A DNA stretch of 64,000 bases from Simplicispira hankyongi (GCF_003570885.1 NZ_QXJC01000007.1:157489-221488), one strand, 5' to 3'; shown: positions 29,324-38,027, numbered from the stretch's first letter. Translations and numbers: made by a program. Notes: generated from the sequence alone by a model not told the origin.

Positions 29324-29905
29324 TCATTGTTGGCGAGCGGGGCTCGCGTTTGGTATTACTTGCTTATTGCACCACGGAACCATTCGCTTTATCACCCCGT
29401 CGTGCCGAAACGCATGGTAAAAAGCGGCCAGTACGTGCAGGGCAAGCAAAAACATCAGCGCCCATACAGCACCCTTGTGCAGGCTGTTGAAGATGGCATT
29501 GAGGGTGGCGTTCTCTGGCCAGCCGACGGAGGGAAACAGCAGCCCGAAAAACTTCAACGAGTGGTTGGTGAACGATGCCGACAGAAGGCCGGCCAACGGT
29601 GTGAGCACCAGCAAGAAATAGAGCCCACGGTGAACCACGGCAGATAGCTTGCGCTCCCATGGCCGTATCTGCGCTGCAGCAGCAGGCGGGGTATAAAAGC
29701 GCCGCCAGGCGATGCGAATGAGCACCAGCGCCAGCGCACACAGACCAAGCGATTTGTGCAGCGCATACGGCGCCGTCCGCACCGGACCCTTGGGCAGATC
29801 GGTCATCATCCAGCCGATGATCAGCAAAGCGATGACCAGTGCGGCGTGGAGCCAATGCAGAAAAATCGCTGGCCGGTTGTAGCGTTCGCTACTCACTGCG
29901 CTCAT
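29324..29905 (-). CDS. Cytochrome b561
   Basis: 193 residues from ATG 29905. Four membrane helices with heme-ligand histidines: FLHWLHAALVIALLIIGWMM (first), YALHKSLGLCALALVLIRIAW (second), VVHRGLYFLLVLTPLAGLL (third) and LHKGAVWALMFLLALHVLAAFYHAF (fourth). This is the diheme cytochrome b561 (CybB-like) fold, which passes electrons between the periplasm or quinone pool and acceptors. It is last in a minus-strand series after the binding protein and PedF-type cytochrome genes, so a role in the alcohol-oxidation chain is plausible. Confidence 0.88.
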   Translation of the reverse strand: MSAVSSERYNRPAIFLHWLHAALVIALLIIGWMMTDLPKGPVRTAPYALHKSLGLCALALVLIRIAWRRFYTPPAAAAQIRPWERKLSAVVHRGLYFLLVLTPLAGLLSASFTNHSLKFFGLLFPSVGWPENATLNAIFNSLHKGAVWALMFLLALHVLAAFYHAFRHDGVIKRMVPWCNKQVIPNASPARQQ

Positions 29906-30005
29906 GGAATAGTCACCTCCCAAGGCAATTCGCCCAATGGCACATAGACCAGTTTGAGCAAAACTGCGGCGTTGATCGCTAAGGCGCAATGTCCGAGCCG
30001 CATGC

Positions 30006-30857
30006 TCAGCCTTCTGGCAACTGGTAAGTGACGCCGTACTGGCTAAAAATACGCGCCACCGTTCCATCTTCTTGCAGGCTGGTCAGCGCGGTTGTCAGTG
30101 CTTGAGCGAGCCGTTCCTCATGCTTTCTGACGGCCATGGCGAGCGGCCACTTGCTTGGGCGAAGTTCCAGCATTTTGACGAGACTGATCGGATAGGCCGG
30201 GTCGTTCTTCAAGGCCGCTTCAAGCTCTGCCCTGGGCGCCATGACTGCGGCCACTTCGCCGCCCCGCATGCCGGCGACTGCCAATGCAACGCTGCGGTAA
30301 TGCACGACATTGTCTCGCAAGCGACCGTTAAGAACACCCATCAGAAACGAATCTGAACCTGAAGTCCCTTCGACGCCGACTTTCTCGTGTGTGAAGACAT
30401 TCAGCGCCACCGCAGATGAGCCCGAGGGGTCTGGCACACGCGAGGCGATGCGCGCCAGTGCGACCGCTTCAACATGGTAGGGCCCGAAGATCTGTACTTG
30501 ATCGTTCTGCGCAGCGAGGTACTGATCCAGCGGTACATGCAGCATCACATCGCCTGGCTGGGCCCCGAGGTAGTGCCCTTTCCAAACCATATTGCGCAGG
30601 TCGCCGTTCATATCCTCGTCAGCCGTGAACCATGCAATCTCTGCTTGTACGCCGAGACGTTCAGCCAAGGCCTTGCCGAGATCGACATCTATCCCCCGGT
30701 CATCGAAAGAGTAGGGTGGGAAATTGTTATAGACGGCGACGCGCAGACGACCCTTCTGGCGTATGTCGTCCAGCCCGTCGGCCAGCGCAGGCAGGACGAC
30801 TGTCATGCCCAACGCACCCAGAGCAGCAAGCCACTGGCGGCGCTTAATTGTTGACAT
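30006..30857 (-). CDS. Periplasmic substrate-binding protein, associated with quinoprotein dehydrogenase (MxaJ/XoxJ-like)
   Basis: 283 residues from ATG 30857. Signal peptide MSTIKRRQWLAALGALGMTVVLPALA, then a type-2 periplasmic-binding fold: LRVAVYNNFPPYSF, DVDLGKALAERLGVQAEI, KVGVEGTSGSDSFLMG and a C-terminal IFSQYGVTYQLPEG. Proteins of this family (MxaJ, XoxJ) accompany PQQ alcohol dehydrogenases; XoxJ has been proposed to help assemble or activate the enzyme. No ABC permease or ATPase is adjacent, which fits that non-transport role. Its start overlaps the end of the cytochrome gene by 14 bases. Confidence 0.8.
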   Translation of the reverse strand: MSTIKRRQWLAALGALGMTVVLPALADGLDDIRQKGRLRVAVYNNFPPYSFDDRGIDVDLGKALAERLGVQAEIAWFTADEDMNGDLRNMVWKGHYLGAQPGDVMLHVPLDQYLAAQNDQVQIFGPYHVEAVALARIASRVPDPSGSSAVALNVFTHEKVGVEGTSGSDSFLMGVLNGRLRDNVVHYRSVALAVAGMRGGEVAAVMAPRAELEAALKNDPAYPISLVKMLELRPSKWPLAMAVRKHEERLAQALTTALTSLQEDGTVARIFSQYGVTYQLPEG

Positions 30858-31275
30858 GGACCGATTCCAGCCAGGCGCGAATGGCCCACATGGCTTCTTG
30901 CGAGAAAACCCCCTCAAACGGCGGCATATAAACCCGGCCGTCGCGTGTAGAACCGTGACGAATACGGTTAAGGAATATCTCGTCACCTTCGTCACCAGTA
31001 GGCAAGTAGCGCAAATCGGGTGCAATGCCCCCGGATTCGGCCTCGAGGCCGTGGCAGCGGGCACAATTCTGGTTATAGCCGGATGCCCCAATATGGATCG
31101 CAGTTTTATCGCCGCGATAGGGGTTGGACTTCAGCCATGCGGTGCCGACGGGTTTCAATCCAGCCGTATCCACCGGCTGCGGGGTAACGTCGCCGTGGGC
31201 CATGGCGGAACCGGCGGCCAGGCCCAGCGTCACGGATAGAAGCAGGCGGGAAATAGATTTTTTTGAAGCAGTCAC
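30844..31275 (-). CDS. pedF: Cytochrome c-550 PedF, electron acceptor of PQQ alcohol dehydrogenase
   Basis: 143 residues from GTG 31275, chosen because AAGGAG lies five bases upstream; the longer frame includes this site. Signal peptide SRLLLSVTLGLAAGSAMA, then HGDVTPQPVDTAGLKPVG, NPYRG, and the heme site NQNCARCHGLEAESGGIAPDLR with the distal Met in VYMPPFEG. This arrangement is that of Pseudomonas PedF/ExaB, the soluble cytochrome that takes electrons from quinoprotein ethanol dehydrogenases. It follows the dehydrogenase gene on the same strand, with a decayed transposase between them. Confidence 0.9.
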   Translation of the reverse strand: MTASKKSISRLLLSVTLGLAAGSAMAHGDVTPQPVDTAGLKPVGTAWLKSNPYRGDKTAIHIGASGYNQNCARCHGLEAESGGIAPDLRYLPTGDEGDEIFLNRIRHGSTRDGRVYMPPFEGVFSQEAMWAIRAWLESVHVNN

Positions 31276-31372
31276 TTTGTCTCCTTGGATATGAAAATTG
31301 ATTGTGTTTGTGGTGGCCGGAACAAAACGGCGAGGCATGCAAAGAAGGGGAGAGAAATTGTCTTATTAAGGT

Positions 31373-31939
31373 CTATAGGGCTAGCGTCTTTCGGATAAGG
31401 CAACATGTCGCCGCTTTGTACAGTCGGTACATGGCTGTCTCCCTCTCATTCTGACCTTTGGGGCTGCTTTTGTTTTTTCCGGCCTGCCCCTTGTTATCCG
31501 GCACACGCATTCGTGTACCTGCATTAATGTGTGCCGCGCCATCCTCGGCATTAATAGCGCAAACAGCATCTTGCCTAAAGCACCACCGTGTGCCTTTTGG
31601 GTCCGAATGCATCTTGGGATCGCGGTCTATGTCTGTATTCCCGGCCGGACTGGTGGCTGCAATCGAGCTGCCATCCATTGTGGTGGCTGATTTTGGCGGC
31701 AAACCTTGAACCGTGAGGCGGCTGCGGGCTGCGGCCAAAATATGATTGGCCCATTCACGCTTCTCTAGCCAGTGGCAGAACCTCAGCAGCGTGCTGTCAT
31801 CAAGCGAAGCAATGAGCACAACCAGCGCAGTCCAAGGAGTTGTGCGCTGCATCTGGGCGTGAAACTTCGGTTGGCGGACTGTTGTGGTGATCAGGTTCAG
31901 ATCAAGGCTGATTTGCTTCATGGGCGAAGAGGAGACCAT
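31373..31939 (-). pseudogene. Decayed IS5-family transposase
   Basis: A 188-codon frame beginning near MKQISLDLNL followed by RQPKFHAQMQRTTPWTALV, as in many IS5-family transposases. It then jumps straight to DDSTLLRFCHWLEKREWANHIL, missing the intervening ~60 residues, and continues KSATTMDGSSIAATSPAGN and DPKMHSDPKGTRWCF, after which the catalytic DDE region is absent. So it is an internally deleted, 3'-truncated copy that happens to stay open. It separates the cytochrome gene from the PQQ dehydrogenase gene. Confidence 0.75.
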
Positions 31940-32108
31940 TGCGGGCTGATATCTACCAGAGCCAGGAGCGGTTTTTCTGAAATTTCCGGGTATCGTGAGA
32001 TTGAGCTAGTTTTAGAAATGAAAGATGTCGAAACCGCCATCCGTCAAAGCGCAGATTTGGAACATGGCATGGCAATGATTTCGGCATCTTTTTGATACAA
32101 AGCTTTAA

Positions 32109-32133
32109 TGATCGGCCCGTTTCGGGCCGATCA
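32109..32133 (-). terminator. Intrinsic terminator of the PQQ dehydrogenase gene
   Basis: TGATCGGCCCG, loop TTT, CGGGCCGATCA: a perfect 11-bp stem 17 bases after the stop of the minus-strand dehydrogenase gene, followed in the direction of transcription by ATTAAAGCTTT. It would separate this transcript from the cytochrome genes. Confidence 0.75.
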
Positions 32134-32149
32134 GAGCGTCAAATGCCGA

Positions 32150-33946
32150 TCAAGACTTGTGCAGCTTGAACACCCATACCGAACCGCCTTGTTCGAGGAA
32201 ATTCACGCGCTTGGCAACGTCGCCGCCCCACAGCGGAACCGCACCGCCCCAGCCGGCTGTCACAGCGATGAACTGCTCCCCGTTCGCTTCCCACGTGACG
32301 GGAGGGGCAACGATGCCGGTACCGGTCTGGAAGGACCACAGTTCCTTGCCGGTCTTGGCATCAAGCGCCTTCAAGAAACCTTCCGGCGTACCGTGGAAGA
32401 CCAGGCCGCCACCGGTAGCCAGAACGCCACCCCACAGCGGGGCGTAGTTCTTGCTCTCCCAGACGATCTTGCCAGTGGCCGGATCGACAGCGCGCAGGGC
32501 GCCGATGTAGTCATCATTGATGGCTTTGATGGTGAACCCGGCCCCCAGATAGGCTGCGCCCTTCTTGTAGGAAACGGGCTCATTGTGAATTTCCATCGAC
32601 CACTCGTTGGCAGGAACATAGAACAGACCGGTTTGCGGGCTGTATGCCATCTGTTCCTGGTTCTTACCGCCAAGGAAGCCTGGTGCTGCGAACGCTTCGG
32701 TGCCGGCCTTGCCGTCGGCACTTTTCGCTGGATCGCCAGGACGAGACTCCTCGTTGTAAACCGGACGGCCCGTTTCTAGGTCAATTTTCTTGGCCCAGGT
32801 AATTTTCTTGACGAAGGGGAAGGCGTTGAGCAGCTTGCCATTGGCACGGTCGTTCACGTAGAAGAAACCGTTTCGATCAGCCTTGCCGCCAGCCTTGATG
32901 ATCTTGCCCGTTTTCGGATCTTTGTAGTCAAAGGAGACGAATTCATTGGCGCCGTCATAGTCCCAGCCATCGTGCGGCGTATTCTGGTAATGCCAGACGA
33001 TCTTGCCGGTATCGGGGTCAATAGCGAGGGTTGAGCACGAGAAGAGGTTGTCACCAGGGCGGTTCCAGCTGTTCCATGGGGCTGGGTTGCCGGTGCCGGC
33101 GAAGATCAGGTTGGTTTCCGGATCGTAGGTCGCGCCGTTCCAGGTAGACGCGCCGCCGGTTTTCCAGAGATCGCCAGGCCAGGTGGCATTGGTCGTACCG
33201 GAGATGCCGTTTTCAATCTTGTTGCCGTCCTTGTCGAAGGTATAGCCCATGTGGCCTTCGACCGTCGGACGTGTCCACAACAGCTTGCCGGTCATCGGAT
33301 CGCGGGCGTCGATACGACCCACGACGCCGAACTCGCCGCCGGATACGCCGGTGATCAGCTTGCCATTGGCAATGATCGGTGCTGCGGTGGAGGAGTAGCC
33401 GGCTGCGTAGTCTTCCAGTTTTTCTTTCCAGACCACTTTGCCGGTGTCTTTGTTCAGCGCGACCAGCTGGGCATCCAGCGTGCCGAAGATCACCAGGTTG
33501 CCGTACAGTGCTGCGCCGCGGTTCACCACGTCGCAGCAAGGCATGATGCCATCCGGCAGACGGTGCTCGTACTTCCACAGCTTCTTGCCAGTCATGGCAT
33601 CGAAAGCGAAGAGCCGGCTGTAAGAGGCGGTGACGAACATCTTGCCGTCGCTGATGAGCGGCTGCGATTCCTGACCGCGCTGTTTTTCGCCACCGAAGGA
33701 CATGGTCCAGACGGGCGTCAGGTTCTTGACGGTTTTCGTGTTGATGGAGTTCAGCGCGCTGTAGCGCTGACCCTGAGTGCCGAGGCCGAAGCTCACGACA
33801 TCTCCGGGGGTCTTGGCGTCGTTGAGAATGTCTGCCGTTGTCACGTCCTTCGCCTGGGCTGTGCCCAGCGAGCCGGCGCCGAGTATGGCTGCAGTTGCCA
33901 GTGCCAAAACGAACGGCACCCTGTTGTTTTTGCCCGTCTGTTTCAT
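32150..33946 (-). CDS. PQQ-dependent alcohol dehydrogenase, ExaA/PedH type with lanthanide-site signature
   Basis: 598 residues, AAGGAG eight bases before the ATG. Signal peptide ([23 protein letters not shown]), then an eight-bladed quinoprotein propeller with Trp-docking repeats ([43 protein letters not shown]). The adjacent cysteines that form the disulfide under PQQ are C137-C138 ([10 protein letters not shown]). The catalytic Asp is D329 in GWDYDGANE, and D331 two residues on is the extra acidic ligand found in lanthanide-dependent XoxF/PedH enzymes; calcium enzymes have Ala or Ser there. The overall sequence follows ExaA/PedE/PedH ethanol dehydrogenases rather than methanol-type XoxF. 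It oxidises short-chain alcohols in the periplasm and passes electrons to cytochrome c-550. No pqq genes are in the window. Confidence 0.92.
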   Translation of the reverse strand: MKQTGKNNRVPFVLALATAAILGAGSLGTAQAKDVTTADILNDAKTPGDVVSFGLGTQGQRYSALNSINTKTVKNLTPVWTMSFGGEKQRGQESQPLISDGKMFVTASYSRLFAFDAMTGKKLWKYEHRLPDGIMPCCDVVNRGAALYGNLVIFGTLDAQLVALNKDTGKVVWKEKLEDYAAGYSSTAAPIIANGKLITGVSGGEFGVVGRIDARDPMTGKLLWTRPTVEGHMGYTFDKDGNKIENGISGTTNATWPGDLWKTGGASTWNGATYDPETNLIFAGTGNPAPWNSWNRPGDNLFSCSTLAIDPDTGKIVWHYQNTPHDGWDYDGANEFVSFDYKDPKTGKIIKAGGKADRNGFFYVNDRANGKLLNAFPFVKKITWAKKIDLETGRPVYNEESRPGDPAKSADGKAGTEAFAAPGFLGGKNQEQMAYSPQTGLFYVPANEWSMEIHNEPVSYKKGAAYLGAGFTIKAINDDYIGALRAVDPATGKIVWESKNYAPLWGGVLATGGGLVFHGTPEGFLKALDAKTGKELWSFQTGTGIVAPPVTWEANGEQFIAVTAGWGGAVPLWGGDVAKRVNFLEQGGSVWVFKLHKS

Positions 33947-34107
33947 CGAATCGTCTCCTTGGTTGTATTTCCGAAGCGGAACAGATAGCCACCAAAAGCA
34001 GTATCAGCCCCGTGGGCGAGAACTCATGCAAGCAGCGTGCCAGAGCGATGGCGGGTGATGTGTCTCTAAGAGGCTGTGGCTGGCCGGTTAGGACATACGG
34101 CGTCTAA

Positions 34108-34224
34108 GGCGATGCTGAATAAATTACCGCGATGCCGCGCGCCGTGCATCGGGAGAATTTGCAACGCTGCAGACCGCCCGAGGTACGGATGCGCGGCGCG
34201 TGAGGGACTTGTTCAGCATTGCCC
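34108..34224. mobile_element. Short element with terminal inverted repeats (IS remnant or MITE-like)
   Basis: GGCGATGCTGAATAA at the left end and TTGTTCAGCATTGCC at the right end are imperfect inverted complements, and the similarity continues inward (CCGCGCGCCGTGCATC against GATGCGCGGCGCG). The ~117-bp interior has no gene. Its right half is one copy of the 49-bp direct repeat that recurs at 37979-38027. Confidence 0.5.
34176..34224 (+). repeat. 49-bp direct repeat, copy A
   Basis: GCCCGAGGTACGGATGCGC to GACTTGTTCAGCATTGCCC at 34176-34224 recurs at 37979-38027 in the same orientation with one mismatch by eye. The two copies bracket the kinase, response regulator and aminopeptidase genes. 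Confidence 0.85.
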
Positions 34225-34439
34225 CAATTCCCAGTGGGCGCGATTTTCGGTCGAGCGCCGAAGCTGCAGCCGTTACAGGCGCAGCAGGTCTGGACAGTTC
34301 GCCTGTTTCAAATGGCGTCAACTGCTCCAAAGTGCGACAGGTGCGCTGCAGGCGGGGCCGGTAGGGTGCTGACCGCCGTCGCCATTCTTTCACCTGCGAT
34401 TGCAATGCTCCGGCCTACGCTGTATCGGTTGCTACTCGA

Positions 34440-34616
34440 GGTATTCAGGGGTCGGTAGGCACGATGCTTGCTGTCTTTTAGCCATCGCACCATGGGATAG
34501 CGCGGGAAAGTCTGCTTCAGGCCCAGTGCGACGCCGAATAGATGGGTCTTCTGGGCATCGGCAATGCGGCCAGTGAAGGTCTTCACCATTCCATTGGTCC
34601 TTAGAGTCTGTTCCAA
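34440..34616 (-). pseudogene. Fragment of an IS481/IS3-like transposase (integrase core end)
   Basis: The minus strand encodes TNGMVKTFTGRIADAQKTHLF, which matches the RTNGMVERFNGRISDVLKTH segment at the end of the integrase core of IS481-type transposases; downstream the frame degenerates. Only this short piece remains and it is bounded by the MITE-like element at 34601-34874. Confidence 0.5.
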
Positions 34617-34874
34617 GTCTTTTTGGAGATCGCATTGGAGTGCAATCGGGATGAGTGGAAGCTTTGGATGCGACGCATGGGCTCATGCCCATGCAAGCAG
34701 CCGGGGCGTCCAATCGCCCGATTTCACTCCAACCCTTCGGGCAAGTGCCTTGCCGGGCGGTCTGCGGCGTTGCGGCGCTTGCCAATAGCCGAGCTATTGG
34801 CTGCGCACCGCGCCTTGCACCTCATCCCGGCAAGGCACTTGTGCGACACCAAAAAGGCTTTGAACAGGCTCTTA
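34601..34874. mobile_element. MITE-like nested palindromic element, ~270 bp
   Basis: Terminal inverted repeats of ~24 bp (AGAGTCTGTTCCAAGTCTTT at 34603 and its partner CCAAAAAGGCTTTGAACAGG at 34849, 21 of 24 matching) enclose further nested pairs: TTGGAGTGCAATCGGG with CCCGATTTCACTCCAA, GCAAGTGCCTTGCCGG with CCGGCAAGGCACTTGTGC, and a central GCCAATAGC-CGA-GCTATTGGC hairpin. TTA flanks both ends and may be a target duplication. It has no coding capacity and lies just before the kinase gene. Confidence 0.65.
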
Positions 34875-34963
34875 GGGAGTGGGCCGGGAAATACTCCGGT
34901 GACAGGCGTGTCGTCTATGCGGTCTCATGGGTAGTTCCCGCCGGCTCAAGAGGAGAAACCACC

Positions 34964-36352
34964 GTGCGCCGTTTTACGCCAAGTCTGCATACCCGCATCA
35001 GTTTCGTGCTGACGGCGCTCGCTGGCGTGCTTGTATTGGCGCTGGGTAGCTTGTGGCTGACGCAAAGCCGGCAATCCATCCACGAGGAAGTCGAGGCGGC
35101 CAATCGGGTTGCCCAGCAGTGGCTGAACGTTGCTGCTCGTCAGGCGCGTTCCGATCCACCAGTTTGGAGTAGTGAGCAGCTGCTCTCGCATGTGCAGGCG
35201 GTCGGGCGGATTCGCGCCAACGCGCTGGAAGTGCTCGATAGAGCCGGGAATCAGGTCTACCTGTCGCCACAGCCTGTTTACAAGGCTGGTCGCGCTGCAC
35301 CCGGCTGGTTTTCGGCCATCGTCGACCCGCAATTCGCCACCCATTTGATCGATGCGGGTCCGTTGACGCTGATCCTTCATCCGGACTCCTGGCGCGCGAT
35401 ACTCGATGCCTGGGACGACCTGTGCTTGATCGCAGGATGGGCTGCGGTATCGCTCATCGCGCTGTTCTTTGCGGTACGCCTTGCACTGCGCCGCGCGCTA
35501 CGCCCGCTCGGCGCGGTCATGGCGGCGCTCGACCGTACCGGACGCGGCCGTTTCGACACGCGTCTGCCGGTTTTTCCGGTGCCGGAACTCGGGCGCCTGG
35601 CCTGCGCGTTCAACGGCATGGCCGACCGCCTTGCCGAAGCGGTCAATGACAACGTGCGGCTGGAAACCGAGCATGAGCTGACGGAACGCATGCAATTGCG
35701 ACTGGAGGCCGAACGCGGCAACATCGCTCGCGAGCTGCATGACGAGCTGGCACAGGGCATCACCGCCGTGCGCGCACTGGCCGGTGCGATTGCACAGCGC
35801 ACCAGCGAACACCCAGCCGTGAACGGGTACGCGCAAAGCATCGTTGCCGCGACTGGGCAGATGCAAGACGGCGTGCGCAATATCCTTCATCACCTGCGCC
35901 CGGATACCAGAGGCGAGCGCGTCAACGTGGAGGAAATGCTGCGGCGCTATCTCGATGTCTGGCAGCAGCACTATCCCGATATTGTTCTAAGCATGACGCT
36001 GGAGGCGTGCCTCCAAGATGTCAGCGACGACTTCGCTCAGGCACTGCTGCGCATTGTTCAGGAAGGTCTGACCAACGTTGCGCGTCATGCGGCAGCCAGC
36101 CACGTGGATGTGCACCTGCGCCAACTGCAACAGGGGCGGGAACGCCGCCTGGAACTCTGTCTGATCGACAATGGCCGAGGCCTTGGGACGCCATCGAAAT
36201 TTTCCGGCTGCGGCCTCGGCTTGAGTGGCATGCGCGAACGCGTCGCGGCGCTGTCGGGCGAGCTGCATTTCGACAGCGTGGTCGGTGGAGGTACTCGCCT
36301 CTGCGTTTTGTTGCCGGCAAACTCCATAAGTACTCGGGAGAAAGTGTCATGA
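34964..36352 (+). CDS. Membrane histidine kinase (HisKA_3, NarL-partner type)
   Basis: About 462 residues from GTG 34964 with AGGAG eight bases upstream; the open frame further upstream crosses the MITE-like element and is not part of the gene. Order: TM1 (ISFVLTALAGVLVLALGSLWL), periplasmic sensor ~35-150, TM2 (LCLIAGWAAVSLIALFFAVRLAL), HAMP, dimerisation helix with phosphoacceptor H259 in NIARELHDELAQGI, and a GHKL ATPase domain with LTNVARHA and DNGRGLG. It should phosphorylate the regulator encoded next (ATGA overlap). By position next to the PQQ dehydrogenase cluster, and by analogy with PedS2/PedR2 and ExaDE, it may control alcohol oxidation; this is inference. Confidence 0.9.
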   Translation: MRRFTPSLHTRISFVLTALAGVLVLALGSLWLTQSRQSIHEEVEAANRVAQQWLNVAARQARSDPPVWSSEQLLSHVQAVGRIRANALEVLDRAGNQVYLSPQPVYKAGRAAPGWFSAIVDPQFATHLIDAGPLTLILHPDSWRAILDAWDDLCLIAGWAAVSLIALFFAVRLALRRALRPLGAVMAALDRTGRGRFDTRLPVFPVPELGRLACAFNGMADRLAEAVNDNVRLETEHELTERMQLRLEAERGNIARELHDELAQGITAVRALAGAIAQRTSEHPAVNGYAQSIVAATGQMQDGVRNILHHLRPDTRGERVNVEEMLRRYLDVWQQHYPDIVLSMTLEACLQDVSDDFAQALLRIVQEGLTNVARHAAASHVDVHLRQLQQGRERRLELCLIDNGRGLGTPSKFSGCGLGLSGMRERVAALSGELHFDSVVGGGTRLCVLLPANSISTREKVS

Positions 36353-36996
36353 CCCTGTGCCTTGCCAGTCAGAAAATCCTGCTCGCCGACGACCACGCCA
36401 TCGTGCGCATGGGGTTTCGTGCGCTCCTTGAGGGCGCGGGAGCCTGCGTAGTGGGTGAAGCCGACAGTGGCGAGCAAGCTGTACGCCTGTATGGCGAACT
36501 GCTACCTGACATTCTGGTGATGGATATTTCGATGCCCGGAATCGGCGGGCTGGCCGCCCTTGAGCGCCTGCGCGCCCGCTATCCCAACGCCCGCGTGCTG
36601 ATACTTTCGGCCCATCAGGACGCGGTGATCCCGGTGCGCGCCCTGAAGGCAGGCGCGCTGGGCTACCTTTGTAAACGCAGTACGCCCGATGAGTTCCTGC
36701 GAGCCGTCTGGCAGGTGGCGAAGAATCAGCGCTATATCGATCCGGAACTGGCGCAGGAGGTGGCACTGGCGCAACTCTCGGGTACCGCCGACCCGGCCGA
36801 AACGCTTACCGAAAAGGAGTTCGCGGTTTTCCTTCAACTGGCCAAAGGGCGTTCGGTGGGGGACATCGCCAGCGATTTCAATGTCAGCGCCAGCACGGTC
36901 GGCACCCATCTCTACCACGTCAAACAGAAGCTCAATGCCAGCAATGCCGCCGAACTTGCGGTCCTCGCCATGCGCGCCGGGTTGATGGAGGCATGA
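36349..36996 (+). CDS. NarL/FixJ-family response regulator
   Basis: 215 residues. Receiver domain with acidic pocket LADDHA, phosphoacceptor D59 in DILVMDISMPG, Ser/Thr in LILSAHQD and Lys in YLCKRST; C-terminal LuxR-type HTH (LTEKEFAVFLQLAKGRSVGDIASDFNVSASTVGTHLYHVKQKL). Its start overlaps the kinase stop and its stop overlaps the aminopeptidase start, so all three are translationally coupled. The HTH is related to AgmR/ErbR-like regulators of PQQ alcohol dehydrogenases, though the NarL family is broad. Confidence 0.92.
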   Translation: MTLCLASQKILLADDHAIVRMGFRALLEGAGACVVGEADSGEQAVRLYGELLPDILVMDISMPGIGGLAALERLRARYPNARVLILSAHQDAVIPVRALKAGALGYLCKRSTPDEFLRAVWQVAKNQRYIDPELAQEVALAQLSGTADPAETLTEKEFAVFLQLAKGRSVGDIASDFNVSASTVGTHLYHVKQKLNASNAAELAVLAMRAGLMEA

Positions 36997-37940
36997 GTGC
37001 GATGGCCGGGCCGCTGTTCCCGGAGACGGTGCCGCTGCGCACGCTCCGTCTGGCGGTTGGCGACGGCCATGTGTTGCATGTCGAGGAATGCGGGCGGCCG
37101 GACGGTGTTCCGGTCGTTTTTCTGCATGGCGGTCCGGGGAGTGGCTGTTCGCCGGCTCAGCGCCGCTTCTTTGATCCCGAACGTTTTCGTGCCGTGCTCT
37201 TCGATCAGCGCGGCTGCGGCCGGAGCACGCCACTTGGCGGTCTGCAGGCCAACACGACCGCGCATCTGCTGGCCGACATCGAGCGCATCCGCGAGGCACT
37301 CGGCATCGAGCGCTGGATCGTTTTCGGTGGCTCCTGGGGCAGCCTTCTCGCGCTGGCCTACGCGCGACAGCATGCAGAGCGGATCGCCGGCCTTGTCTTG
37401 CGCGGCATCTTTCTCAGCTCGGCCGACGAGTTGCAGCGTTATGCCCAGGGATCCGATCACGGCGTACCGCAGGCCTGGGAGGCTTTTGCCGCTGGCGTGC
37501 CAGCCGCCGAGCGCGGCGACCTGCTGCACGCTTACACCAGCCGTCTGCTGAGCCGCGATCTCTCGGTGAGGCAGGGGGCGGCGCGGCACTGGCTCGACTA
37601 TGAACGCGCCTTGATGGGCGAAGCTCCGCTGGAGAGCAGTCCCGACGCCCGGCAGCTGGCGAAGGCTGCCGTGCTGGCGCATTATCTCGCGCAGCGCTGC
37701 TTCGTCGACGACGCCGAACTGCTTGCCAGTTGCGCCTGCTTTCGGCACCTTCCGGCGGTCATTGTGCAAGGCAGTGAGGATCCGGTTTGTCCCCCGCGCA
37801 CCGCCATGCGCCTGCATCGCGCCTGGCCCGAGGCCGAGTGGCGACTGGTTGCCGGTGGCCGGCATGGCGCCTCGACACCGGACATTGCCGCCGCCTGCAT
37901 CGCTGCGCTTGGACGTGTTGCGAGCCGCAGCGGCATTTGA
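36993..37940 (+). CDS. pip: Prolyl aminopeptidase (proline iminopeptidase)
   Basis: 315 residues, peptidase family S33. Oxyanion HGGPGSGCSP, FDQRGCGRSTP, nucleophile Ser in FGGSWGSLLALAYA, catalytic Asp in GSEDPVCPP and His in GGRHGAS near the end. It removes N-terminal proline from peptides in the cytoplasm. Four-base overlap with the response regulator is unexpected for such an enzyme and implies that the two-component system and this peptidase are made together. The sequence ends just before the second copy of the 49-bp repeat. Confidence 0.92.
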   Translation: MSAMAGPLFPETVPLRTLRLAVGDGHVLHVEECGRPDGVPVVFLHGGPGSGCSPAQRRFFDPERFRAVLFDQRGCGRSTPLGGLQANTTAHLLADIERIREALGIERWIVFGGSWGSLLALAYARQHAERIAGLVLRGIFLSSADELQRYAQGSDHGVPQAWEAFAAGVPAAERGDLLHAYTSRLLSRDLSVRQGAARHWLDYERALMGEAPLESSPDARQLAKAAVLAHYLAQRCFVDDAELLASCACFRHLPAVIVQGSEDPVCPPRTAMRLHRAWPEAEWRLVAGGRHGASTPDIAAACIAALGRVASRSGI

Positions 37941-37978
37941 GTCCACGTTTCCCCGCACCATGAAATTCCCGGGCCGTC

Positions 37979-38027
37979 GCCCGAGGTACGGATGCGCTGC
38001 GCGTGAGGGACTTGTTCAGCATTGCCC
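37979..38027 (+). repeat. 49-bp direct repeat, copy B
   Basis: Second copy of the sequence at 34176-34224, differing at one position (GCGCTGCGCG against GCGCGGCGCG). It begins 39 bases after the aminopeptidase stop. The pair suggests that the 3.75-kb segment between them arrived with, or was duplicated by, an insertion sequence now lost. Confidence 0.85.

Noticed and set aside
34655..34963. N-terminal extension of the histidine kinase frame
   Set aside because: It runs through the palindromic MITE-like element; the GTG at 34964 has a good ribosome-binding site and gives a normal kinase N-terminus.
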